64,000 bases of DNA from Agrostemma githago (Eukaryota; Streptophyta; Magnoliopsida; Caryophyllales; Caryophyllaceae): assembly GCA_958450325.1 (NCBI GenBank), contig OY288256.1, forward strand, positions 12,990,557 to 13,054,556, written 5' to 3'. The translations under genes were made by a program, and so were the position numbers. The notes beneath the pieces are model-generated. The model had not been told where the DNA came from. It worked only from the letters and a program-made list of their open reading frames with translations, and did not search any database. Below, one piece after another: positions 44,796 to 55,162 of this stretch. Positions within the stretch are counted from its first letter, which is position 1. Every line of letters starts with the position of its first letter.

Positions 44796-45885
44796 CTCGT
44801 CTTGCTCATTTTGACTTTGACTTTGTACTTGCGTTGGTGTGGGAGAAGGCTCCTTTTGACTTTGTTCATCAATGTCAGGTTCTCTTGTCGATGGTGAAGA
44901 TAATGAAGATGATCTTTATATCTTATTTCCTTTACTCAAATAGTCTAGAATGCTTTTGTTCTTCATCTTCGATTATCTACGGCTAAACTCAACAAAACAA
45001 AAGACAAAGAAAATTGATTAGTTTACACTTTACATGTGATCAAAGAAAACTGATTAGTAGTATAATATTAAAATTATTTATTAATAAAGTCATAAAAAGC
45101 TAACTAGTAGAACAAAAATTAAATAATACAACTTGACAACTTGGTGCTATGTTTGATCCGAAAGCTAGAGTACTGTAGTAGATTAAATCATTAAAATATT
45201 AAATACTTTAGTGGACTAGTACTCCTACTTCACGGCTCCACCAAGAGAGCAACAACTCATAAGCAGCGGCATAGTCTGATACATTCAGTCATTCATTACA
45301 CATCAAAGGACAAAAGTTCAAACTTCAAAACCCATCCAAAATCAGTCCAAATTTGTCTAATCTTCCATTCCTCCTTCTCAAATCTCACTTCTAATAGACT
45401 AATACATTCATACAAAATATACAACTACTCAGTAACTCAATCATAGATTCATAGTATCATACAAGCTTATTACTCCCAAAATCCCAAATCATAATTCATA
45501 AATCGAGAATATAAATTGCTGAATGCTAAAAATTTGGGGGAAAAATTAGAAAATTACGAAAGAGAGGATGGCGGACTGGCGCTGGCGGTCGGTGGATGCG
45601 TGTTGTATGTTGACGGTTGACCGGAGTCCGGTACTCCGGCAGTGGCGACTGTGGCGACCCTTGACTCCTTGAGGCCTAGAATAATGATTATTGAAGAATG
45701 AAGATGGAGGGTCGGAGGGGATTAGGGGCACTTTGTTAGTTTGTTTAACAAAAGTCAAAAGATATCTGAGTACTACACTCCTACGAGCCGTCTAACAGTC
45801 TCGGTTTATTTTTTAAATTTTTTTTCAATTTTTTTTTGGGGGCTGGGGGGCACTTGCCCACCCGGGCCCCCTAGGTCCGCCCCTG
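44796..45885. other. hAT 5' non-coding region
   Basis: An acidic leader-like frame precedes the transposase ATG; beyond it lie AT-rich sequence and a GC-rich block (45570-45670) before the right terminal repeat. No other gene. Confidence 0.5.
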
Positions 45886-46452
45886 CTTTCTCTCTCATAC
45901 GCGCTACTTGGCAGTTACAGTATGTCAGTATAAATAATAAATAGGAGTATAACTATAAATATATAAAAGTTTGTTCATACAGTAGTTTATAGTAGTAGCA
46001 ATTGAAGTTTTGAAGGGAATCAAATTTACAAAGATCCAGCTAAAAACAAGTAAAAGTAGAAAATGAATGCCAAACTCTGAGTTGGCAAACTGTGAGCATT
46101 GAGCTTTCCTTTACAAGAGAGTTTTGACATAATCGAGCTTTCACACCTCATTTCTGAGACACAATCACATAGTACCTATCATGCCAAACCCCGGCCCTAT
46201 GGAAAACAAAGGTCATATCATAAACGTAAACGGGTGAAATGCCATACCATATCATCATATGAACTTTGCTCATAATCGCTCTCAAAACTACTCCCTTGGG
46301 TAGCAAATTGCATACGAGAACAAATGAAGTAGGGATAGTAGCAGCAGGAATAACAACATCCTATTATACGGCAGCAAGCAAGGCAAATAATATAAGAAGG
46401 AATTTGAATGACAAAATGTTTTATAGAAATAAAACTGAGACAGGAAACTTAC

Positions 46453-46830
46453 GTTATTGGTCACAATCTTCATCTTCTTATACTTGTTGAAAATTTCTCT
46501 CAATAAATCAAGAGTATGATACGTCAGCTCAAAGCGCTACACAAATTCAACAATTGATTCATAATGGCACAATAGAACATGCAAGCAATTTACGATAGGA
46601 TGGATAATCTATCTATGTTCTTTCTGCCTCATTTGGAGGTTGCTCGTAACTAGGGACATGGAGTCTAAAATCATCATTATATCCGAAGTTCGGTAGAGCT
46701 ACCCATGTTCTGTGGTGGTTTCCTGTTTCTATGAAAGATTGATGCAGGGATAAAAATCCACTGAAAGTAAGACCCCTTTCACTGACGTCTCCGTCTCCAG
46801 GCAATCTTTCATACACCGTTCTCTTCCAAA
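46453..46830 (-). pseudogene. Captured Miro (mitochondrial Rho) GTPase exons
   Basis: The minus-strand frame 46830-46613 reads VYERLPGDGDVSERGLTFSG, then FIETG..RTWVAL..FGYNDDFRLH, which matches the Miro segment around its EF-hand/ELM region (pattern LP-G-V-ERGLT-TGFL-LH--FIE, then TW--LR-FGY). A following exon at about 46535-46453 (FELTYHTLDLLREIFNKY, then donor GTAAG) matches the next Miro segment. Miro GTPases sit on the outer mitochondrial membrane. GTPase domains and the membrane anchor are absent, so this is a captured fragment. Assignment is by motif. Confidence 0.55.
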
Positions 46831-49081
46831 TATCAATTGCATATTATGAAATCATCACAATTAACAAATCAATACATCAATTAAATCACATTCTCAGGGA
46901 AATCCCGAGTGTATCAATTCATCAATTACACTGAAATTATAAAGGAATCAACAATTGAGCGAGTATAATCACAGACGAAGATTAATCAACAACCTGAACA
47001 AATAACCTTCTTCAAATCATCTCCACATCAGCAACAATTTACATCCCAAAATTAGAAGAAAGCCAATCGAAAAAACGATGAGAAAGAAGGGGATTGGTCT
47101 GAACTTGAATTCCTCAGTGAAGAAACTAGGGTTAGAGAAAGCAAAAAAGGGGAATCGGGAATTGGGTTCGTCTATGCGTCTTCGTCTTCTTCGTATCGTT
47201 CTTCGCTCTTCGTTCTTCGTACTTCGTAAGTTTAGGGTTCTTCTATTTTGTGATTTCTGATTTCTTCGTGACTTCTGCTAATAAGTTAGCTTCTTCTATC
47301 TTCAATTTTACAATTACTCTTTTGGACCTAAGTTTGTAAGGTTTCGATAGAAAATGACAAAATGTGTAACTTTGTTCCTCTATTGAATAAGACGGATGAA
47401 GATGAGTTTAATATATAACCGCATTATTAAAATATTTTAATAGGATGAGTTTAATATATAACTGTGATTTAATATTAATTAGGACGGTTTCATTGACCAG
47501 TCGTGCTAATAGTAAAAATAAAAGGATGGATATGATGAACCGTGCTATTTAAGCAGGTTCAAGGGACGCCAAAATTTATCATAATATATGTAGGATGGAT
47601 TCTTATATAAGCATCCTATTTTGGGCGTCATGTAATATCAAAATTGTACTAGTGATTACTGATTTATTTTAAGATAACTCTTGTTTAGCTCATTTCGAGG
47701 TATCAACTAGCAATATGGCATCAACACATAACACAAGACCAGAAATCAGCAACATCAACATTAATTAGCAACAAAAGCATCATAATAAACCTGCAGTAAG
47801 AGTAGTACAGCAACAACATGCTAGATCTGAGAGCTTGTTCGAAGGCAGGAGTAAAATTGACCGACTAGCTTTAGCTTACAGAGTGCCGCACCAGCCATGT
47901 CCCTGACATTTCGAGTAGTACAACAGTAGACTTCGAAATCAGGAGCAAAACTTACCCTAAACTAACTACTGTTGCGCAGCAGACCTGTCAACAAGTCGGA
48001 TCGGGTTTTGCCAGGTCTAATTAGCGTCAATTAAGTTGATTAGTGTCGATTTTTATTTGGTAGGATATGTTGTACTATATTATATAGACGTGGCAAATGG
48101 GTGATTCAATTCGATTTTGGATCGGGTTAAATCAATTCAATCTTAATCGGGTTAGCATAAATTTCAGTTTCAGTTTGATTTCGATCGGGTTCATTTCGGT
48201 TACCCACTTTTATCGGTTTATGTTATTTCGAGTCGGGTACGGTTCAGGTTGGGTCAATAGCAAGTCAGGTGAATCTCGGGTCATAAATTTCGTGAGTTAA
48301 AAAATAAATAATTTGATTTTGAGTTTGTTATACCTTCAAATTGTAGGTAATAATTTATAAAACCATTAATAAATAAAGAATCAATGAAGAAAAATCCTAA
48401 ATTTGGGTGTTTTTATTAAACAAATAAGTATTTATTAATCAGGTCAATCAGTTCGGTTATTATTGGTTCGGTTATATTCGGGTTCAAGTGTCATTTGATT
48501 ATATTAAATTTGGTTCAAATTCGGTTCGATTCGGATTGAATCGGGTTTCGGGTATTATTCCAGGTTAATCCTATCGGGTGTTTGATCGATTTAAAATCAG
48601 GTATTTTCGCTCGATTTTCCGGGTTCGGGTTTACTTTGTCAGGTCTAATATTATATGAGTCAGATAATTGTGGGTTAGTTGCGATGATTTTCCAATCGTC
48701 GAGATATTATCGCCACGAAAATATGATTTTCGTGTAGTGAGACCCGTGACCCATATAACCTACCCGTATTTGTCTCGACCCGTATGACCTGATCTGTTTG
48801 CCAGGTCGTCATGTAATAGAAGTGAATAAAATAAATGACTCCATATCATGTAATAATAGAAAATATTACATGAATATTTCGAGGATACTAAATGATATAC
48901 ACACAGAAGGACACAAATTTAATAGGGGTATTTCATTCGTGTTTCTGGTTTGGTCACTTCATGTTCCATAAAATACAGGGCGAATATAAACTGATAAACA
49001 GCATGTGAGGAAAAAAGGACTTTTAATGTATGCATTAACATTAGTTAAATCGTTCATGAAACTAATTTTTTGGAGCTACAA
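46831..49081. other. CACTA interior right part, no complete gene
   Basis: 46840-47330 resembles a gene 5' leader with AGAA-rich sequence (minus). 47900-48660 has degenerate GGTTCGGGT-like low-complexity repeats. I assign no product. Confidence 0.4.
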
Positions 49082-49256
49082 ATTTTCCTACGGAACATTC
49101 CGTAGCCTAAAATGTTTCCTACCACAAGACTGTAGGAATTTCGTAGGGGTGCTTCAAAGGAGCGACGGGTTGGGATTCCGTAGGAAATATCTGTAGGAAC
49201 TATTTACTTTCCTACGCCTTTCAAGATCCGTAGGATTTATTCCGTCGGAATTTGCA
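49082..49256. repeat. CACTA right subterminal repeats
   Basis: About ten TCCTACGGA/TCCGTAGGA-type units in both orientations, mirroring the left subterminal array. Confidence 0.8.
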
Positions 49257-49274
49257 CTAATTCTAGTAGTGAAA

Positions 49275-50243
49275 AAACAAATGAAAAAAATGTGTACAAC
49301 GTAGTAAATTGCGTGTATGATTTAGCAATTCCGTATTGTATTTGCTTGTCAGAGTGAGTTATGACTAATGACATAGAATTTAGACGCAATTATGCTGCTT
49401 GAATTTGGACCGAATCTACATTGCAATTCATTCATTATTAATGCTATAATAAAGTACTGTACTTCGTATTAAGTCTTTTAATAATTTACGATATAAGGGA
49501 GTTTTGTTTATGTTTATGTTTATGTTATGTAGGAGGGATAGGGAGTAATTAGGATTTGATTAAAACTCTCTCTAAAAAAAATCTAGTTTTCTTCATCTTT
49601 CTCCCAAAAAACCTCTACTTTTCTTCCTCGATTTGGGGCCTCCATCGATGATTAATCGATGGTAAGCCCCAAAAAATTGTTTTAGTCTCAATTACTAGTT
49701 ATCAAATCTTATTCAATAAAAGTCTCTCTTTTATGAGAGTTATTTTCGTCTTTTTTTTTCAAGGTTTTTTCCTTTATTTCGAGGTTTCAGTCCTTTACAT
49801 TAGTATAGTTTTTAGATTTTAAGAACTATGTGCAAGATCATGAGAGCAATGGAATCCCTACGTACGGCGATACAATTGAGGTCAGATCTCGGTCTACGAT
49901 TTGTCAAAATAGAGGAAGTTCATCATCTTGGAGGCTTTTTCATCAGATCTATAGATTCCTTCGCGAAAGGCTGTGTCAATAAACAACGATATATATAGAA
50001 GGCTATGCAGAAGTGCATTATTCTAATAGTGATCTTTGTCTCAATGATGTTCTTTATTTATTTTTCACAAATCTGTATTCAGTTCAATTTGACATCGTTT
50101 GTAGATGTCGGATGACTTATTATTAATGATATTGATATTCACTTTCAAAAAAAATAAAATAAAAATGTTTATGTTATGTAGTGGAATTTTATTGTGGAAG
50201 TTAAAAGGAGTATATATTGTGTGTTAAAGTGAGTAATGACTAA
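49275..50243. other. AT-rich spacer between CACTA and Helitron
   Basis: No gene. A segment ending in an A-rich run near 50145-50165 could be a degraded retroposon tail. 50165-50220 resembles 37653-37706. Confidence 0.35.
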
Positions 50244-51800
50244 CTAGATTAGATCTCGTGCATACGAACGGTTTTTGAGTTATTAGTATTGTATAGTATT
50301 TTTCGACAGTTTTGAAGCGATTATAGATGTATTGACACTATTTTCGGTCGTTAATTGAGCACAGTACTTGTGCTAATTATTTTAAAAGAAGCGGCTAAAT
50401 ATTAGTAACAATCATTAGGATTTTAAAAAAGAATAATGTGTATTGCTAGGTGCATGTGGCAACATTTAGTAAAAATGTACGCAGGAAGTTGTATATGTTT
50501 AACGACGGAACTCAATTGAAGTTGTAAGTAGTAACTGATAAGTAAATATATGGACAATAATCATCAATTATTCAAGCACTAAGTAAACAACACATATAAC
50601 TACGTACTTATTAAGGAAAAAAATGGTTTCTCATAATTATTTTACCGCAGGTTTGTGAATACTTCCTTGTATACTACATTGTCAGTAATATCAGTGCAAA
50701 CATTTTGCTTCTCACAAATTAATATCTTCAAACCTAGTTTGCTTGTTACACGTGGGACAGCAACGTACAATTGTCCATGACTGAAAACTGACTTAGGAAG
50801 AAACAATCCCACATATGAGAGTGATTGACCTCGACTCTTGTTGATAGTCATTGCGAAAGAGACTATCATTGGGAATTGCTTTCAACGTAGTTTGACATGA
50901 ATTTGAGTAGTATCAGATGGGCTTAATGTCATTCGAGCAATGATAACTTTGTGGCCAATGTTTCTTCCGGAGATAATTTTTGCCTCGATAACCTGTTCAC
51001 CCAACTTCGTTATCACGAGACTTGTTCCATTGCATAAACCAACTGCTTGGTCTAAGTTTCTAAGTAGCATAACAGGAACCCTAATCTTCAATTTTAATTC
51101 ATGATTTGGCAATCCAGAGCACCTTATACTATTTAAAACTTCAGCAGAATATGCACTCTCGTCAAAAGCATCTAGCACCTCTGATCTGCATATACTGTCA
51201 GAGCTAAGGTAAACCTTCTCCTCACCTGGTAGTAGCGAAAGAAGGTAATCATTCACCATTTCAACTGTTTCATGAGTAGATGCAAGAATAGCTCTCGGAA
51301 ATATCTTGCATCAGATAAGTTTTGTACGATGGATGCATGGATACGTACTTTCAACTATAGCTGCAATCGGGTTTTCTGCTTCCTGAGTAAGCATGTCAAC
51401 AGGTATCTTTATGCTTACTCCCCATCATTAGGGCTGCCGAGTAGGCCATCCCTAGTTGCAGAATCCAATCTGAGAATTTTGCGACTTCATCCAAATTAAC
51501 ATCTGTGCCGTTCGACAGAAGTCTCATGTTTTTTGTCAACCTTAAAACTTTGCAGAAATTCCACAAGTATGATGCGTTAATTGCCGAGAAAACTATGTCC
51601 TGCCTACTACCTTTATGAATAACTGGAAGAATCTGGCGAAAATCTCCTCCAAATACTACAACTTTGCCACCGAATGGTCTCTCCTCGAAAGTTGCATTGG
51701 TGGGTGATCGTAATATATCTCGTAAAGTTTTATCTAATGCTTCAAAGCAAAAATGGTTAACCATGGGAGCTTAATCCCAACTAATAAGCTTTGTTTGACA
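50244..51800 (-). mobile_element. 5'-truncated Helitron with helicase C-terminus
   Basis: The 3' end, on minus, is a short hairpin (TCGT-ATGC-ACGA), then GATCTAAT and CTAG at 50247-50244, followed by T. The helicase reading frames lie just inside. The Rep domain and the first half of the helicase are missing; recognisable homology stops at about 51800. Confidence 0.65.
50642..51785 (-). pseudogene. Helitron PIF1-like helicase, C-terminal half, broken
   Basis: Frames 51764-51396, 51259-50882 and 50869-50642 (minus) follow PIF1-type Helitron helicase order: FGGDFRQILPVI (motif III), LTKNMR, then RVPVMLLRNLDQAVGLCNGT, then SFAMTINKSRGQSL (motif VI region) and YVAVPRVTSKLGLKIL. Upstream, the Walker B motif (normally DEAPM) reads D-stop-APM at about 51770. 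Another stop (TGA) splits the last two frames at about 50880, and 51260-51395 is degraded. The helicase of a RepHel protein unwinds DNA during rolling-circle transposition; this copy is dead. Confidence 0.75.
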
Positions 51801-52060
51801 TAGTATAGTGGTAACACAACTCAAAACAAAGGGGACACAAATATAAATGGTGGTAACAAAGGGTAGAAAGGGTGTGTGATAGGGGAACTTATACTTCCAT
51901 ACATGAACAAAAGGATACGACAGGAAAGCCACTATTTATCTTACTCGATAAAAAGAGGACAATTTATTCGGGCAAAATTAAGAGAGAGGAGGGGACAATA
52001 TAATTGGGAAGGAAGAGTATAAATTGAGCAAAAGAACAGTTGTTGCAGCTTTGGGATATA
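51801..52060. other. Unassigned spacer
   Basis: GA/AT-rich sequence between the Helitron remnant and a MITE. Nothing recognised. Confidence 0.4.
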
Positions 52061-52207
52061 CTCCCTCCATCCCAATTTTATTGTTTCCTTCTCTCACTAG
52101 TACTTGTACCCCTATTTATTTTGTGTAAGAACAAAAGTGCATTTTCAATCATTTTTGTAAATCTTCCCGAAATAGAAAGTGGAACAATAAAGTGGAGATG
52201 GAGGGAG
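52061..52207. mobile_element. Stowaway-like MITE
   Basis: 147 bp bounded by CTCCCTCCATCCCAATTTTA and ...AGTGGAGATGGAGGGAG with TA on both sides. Confidence 0.75.
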
Positions 52208-52489
52208 TAATAGACTAAATAGTATAGTTCTCACAGCCGCTAGCATTTGATTTTTCTTGAAGTAGCAGATGATGGTTTAGCTAGGTATCTAGAACTCGGG
52301 TGATGGCTACAGCTACTATAAAGCCGCAACAAATGAAGTTCCATTCAGTAAGCATAGCTCTCACGTCAATGTCATTCATTTATAACCTTGATTGATTTTT
52401 GCAGCACCACATAATGTATACCATCATAAGTTGTGTTCGGGCCAAAAATTTGCACCTTCGGAATACAACGTGGCATACTACGAGTGGAC

Positions 52490-52632
52490 GGTCAAAAAGT
52501 CAAAAGTCAAAGGTCAAAATACCGAGGGTCAAAGGTCAAAGGTCGGAAGGTTAACAGATAATAGTCAAGAGTCGAAAGTCAAAGACCACAAATCGGGAGT
52601 CAACATAATCGAGGATCGATGAGTCAAAATCG
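52490..52632. promoter_or_regulatory. Cluster of GTCAA (W-box core) motifs in LTR U3
   Basis: At least ten GTCAA/GGTCAAA motifs (reverse TTGAC, the core of WRKY-binding W-boxes) in about 140 bp, starting with AAAAAGTCAAAAGTCAAAGG. The position is about 270-400 bp upstream of the TATA box. WRKY control is inferred. Confidence 0.55.
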
Positions 52633-52896
52633 AGATAACAAAAGATGATGGGCCAGTCAAGATAAGTAGTAGGCCAGGAAATGAGCCGAACCAAGGCATG
52701 GCAATCAAACAGCCCAATGCAAGGGGCAAACCCTCACCCCAATTGAAAGACAAAGTCAAAGAACTACTCCCCTAAATCTAAGGGGGAGATCCAACAGAAG
52801 AGGAGAGAAATCAGGGGAGAGTGTAACAGCCGGGGGAGCATTAAAGACAACGGCTAGGAGGAAAAGGTCAAGGGTAACGGCTCTAGGAGTCATCAA

Positions 52897-52906
52897 CTAT
52901 ATAAAC
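52897..52906 (+). promoter_or_regulatory. LTR TATA box
   Basis: CTATATAAAC, a canonical plant TATA box within the LTR, oriented into the element. Confidence 0.65.
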
Positions 52907-53278
52907 AAGGGGGAAGAAAGGAGGAAGGGATTTAACCCACATTCATCCTTATTCAACTCATCCTCAACATACCATCATCAAGCAAAACTATTAAAATAGC
53001 ACAATACTCCATAGCTAATTAGTGATTGTCAGTACTTGTATCTTCGATAGTTCTTTCGATCTTTTGGTCATAGTAGAATATTGGTGGGATTCCGACTCCC
53101 CCCGCGGTTTTTCCCACATCGGGTTTCCGCGTCACCAAAACTTTGTGTGTCATTTTCTTTCTTTTATTGTTCTCCGTTTACTAGGTTCGATATCGCTTAG
53201 ACAACTCGTAGTTATAGGACGATCGCTTTAACCCGCAATCTAAATCGTAGATCCGGTAAATTTTTTACCAAAACAAAT

Positions 53279-53295
53279 TGGCGCCGTCTGTGGGA
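53279..53295 (+). other. Primer-binding site of the plus-strand element
   Basis: TGGCGCCGTCTGTGGGA, the conserved plant Ty3/gypsy primer-site signature, 3 bp inside the LTR. The tRNA species was not determined. Confidence 0.75.
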
Positions 53296-53350
53296 AAAAG
53301 TGATCATTTTCTATAAGCTACATCCTACAGTGAAGCAATCTCGTATCGTC

Positions 53351-55083
53351 ATGTCCGAATCCGATCGAAGTCCCTCTAGCAGCCTAGGAGCATCAATTCA
53401 GCCTGCTAGAGGAGAATCGCCCCTAGGGGCATCAGGATCAATCTTCGCACCCCTTACCCAGGCAGTCTCTACCAGCCTGGCAGCAGGACACGTACCAGTA
53501 GCCTCAAGACCACCTCACGTGCCTAAGGTGTTAAAAATGCCCAATCCCTTCAGGACCAGCAGAGTAGGCGCTTCATCCAAAACAGCGGTTCAAGGAGGGT
53601 CACTTGAAGACTTCTCCAGAATCTCAGCCTCACCAGACCCCCTGAAGGATGTGCTCCAAGGGATCGATGCTCTGCGGCAGGCGGTGGAAACTCTGCAGAA
53701 GGACAACCAAGACATCAGAGCTCGGATCTCGGCAGCAGACAAGACTCCAGCTGCATCAGTCCAGGCCAGCCGTCACCAGAGATGTTGTCCCTGATGCCTA
53801 GAGGAGAGCCCAACACCCGCATGGAATCAACAGCCAGCAGACGGACCACCAGGGAGATTCCCTCAGAATTGGTCACCAGACTGGAGCTAGGTTTGGGTCC
53901 ACTAGATCCAGTCATTGAACCTCGAGGGCTAGGCTACCTGTCTTACGGCCCCACATCCGACGGGTCTTACATCACAGGCAATTCCCTTTCTAGCATCGAA
54001 AGTCGAGAAACTAACTCACTATCTCTTGCAGGCACCCATGTCCACCAGACGCCAGAATGGTAGATTTCAACTCAGCCAGGGATAACAACCTTATCCAGCA
54101 ACCAGTCCTCTGGAGGAGTGTGGGCAACGCCTACCCCCAGCCAGCAGCCATTTGGATGGCAGTAAGGAGCCGCAGCCTGTATGGCGACCCCCGACAGCAG
54201 CTCACATCCAGGAGGAACCTGGCTGCCCAGAGTCCCACTCCAGCAGGCACCAGAGTGGCGGCCCAGATTCGTGACAGCAGCAGCACCTTTACCTCCTCCT
54301 TCTCCTAGTAGTCAACACCCTGGAGGACCTTATGCAGGGAGTACTCCTTTCAAATTTTCTCCTCCTGTCTCTTACCCTCTTGCAGGAACAATCAGCACAG
54401 CAGATCAGCAACGCCAGGAACTGAAGGAATTCAGGGACCTGATCAACAAGATTTCTGGAATGTCACACCCCCTAGAGAGAGCAGCTAGGGACAGCTACGC
54501 AGACTCACCCTTCATCGACAATCTAGCCTGTGTTGTCGTACCCAAGGGCTTCATGCCACCAGCCATGACGCTTTACGATGGCACTGCAGACCCCCTAGAT
54601 CACATCAACCAGTATAAACAGAAGATGATGGTGGTGACTGCTACGAGGCCCCTGAAGGAAGCCTGCATGTGCAAGGGGTTTGGCTCCACTCTGTCAGGAG
54701 CATCCCTCCATTGGTTCGTTGGTTTGCCTAACCGAAGCATCACCTCCTTCGCTGACCTGGTCAATGCCTTCAACCAGCAGTTCGCCAGCAGCAGAAAACC
54801 AGAAAAGCAGACCAGTGATTTGTATCGGGTGGTGCAGAAGTTCGAAGAATCTACACGCGACTTCCTCAACAGATTTAACAATGAGAAAGTAACCATCCCC
54901 AGATGTGATGTACCCACCGCCATAGAAGCCTTCCGCCAAGGGCCCCACCAGGATTCAAACCTCTACAAGGACCTCACAAAATATCCATGCATCACATTTG
55001 AGGATGTGCAGACTAAAGCTTTGGCAGTCATCAGGCCGGAGGAGGATTCAGATCCTAGAAGAGTTACTTATGATCCAGCATAG
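53351..55083 (+). pseudogene. Gag of the Tat-lineage element, frameshifted and truncated
   Basis: The N-terminal part starts at ATG 53351 (MSESDRSPSSSLGAS) and runs to 53794. Continuity then jumps between frames (53782-54063, 54057-54308) before the main frame 54181-55083. That frame holds the retrotransposon gag domain: LYDGTADPLDHINQYKQKM, LHWFVGLPNRSITSF, FNQQFASSRKPEKQTSDLY, then FLNRFNNEKVTI. Gag forms the particle around the RNA. The nucleocapsid zinc knuckle and the whole protease are missing: sequence just after 55083 leads straight into a reverse transcriptase N-terminus, so an internal deletion occurred here. Confidence 0.75.
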
Positions 55084-55162
55084 CAATCATAAACCCAACA
55101 CATTCAGGAGGAGTTAGATCGAACTGCCTCAAACTCTGGATAAGCTGCCCCCAGAGCAGAAA

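Larger units (their letters stand above)
42399..45885 (-). mobile_element. hAT transposon nested in the CACTA element
   Basis: A 3,487-bp element. The left end CAGTGGCGGACCTAGG and the right end (reverse complement CAGGGGCGGACCTAGG) are inverted repeats with one mismatch in 16. The 8-bp target duplication CTTTCTCT is perfect (42391-42398 and 45886-45893). It carries one broken transposase gene on the minus strand. Confidence 0.9.
40485..49271. mobile_element. CACTA (En/Spm-type) transposon with captured gene fragments
   Basis: An 8,787-bp element starting CACTACAAGAGATAACG at 40485 and ending ...CTAGTAGTG at 49271 (reverse complement CACTACTAG), flanked by the 3-bp duplication AAA (40482-40484 and 49272-49274). 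Subterminal TCCTACGGA-type repeats lie at both ends. No TnpA or TnpD transposase is recognised, so it is probably non-autonomous. It holds minus-strand exon fragments of a Miro GTPase and an Ulp1 protease, and a nested hAT element at 42399-45885. Confidence 0.85.
52432..53275 (+). repeat. 5' LTR of a Tat-lineage Ty3/gypsy element
   Basis: About 840 bp from TGTGTTCGGGCC (start uncertain by 2 bp) to ...ACCAAAACA at 53275, followed after AAT by the primer site TGGCGCCGTCTGTGGGA (53279-53295). U3 contains a cluster of GTCAA motifs and a TATA box at 52897-52906. The 3' LTR would lie beyond the window, behind the nested element. Confidence 0.75.
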
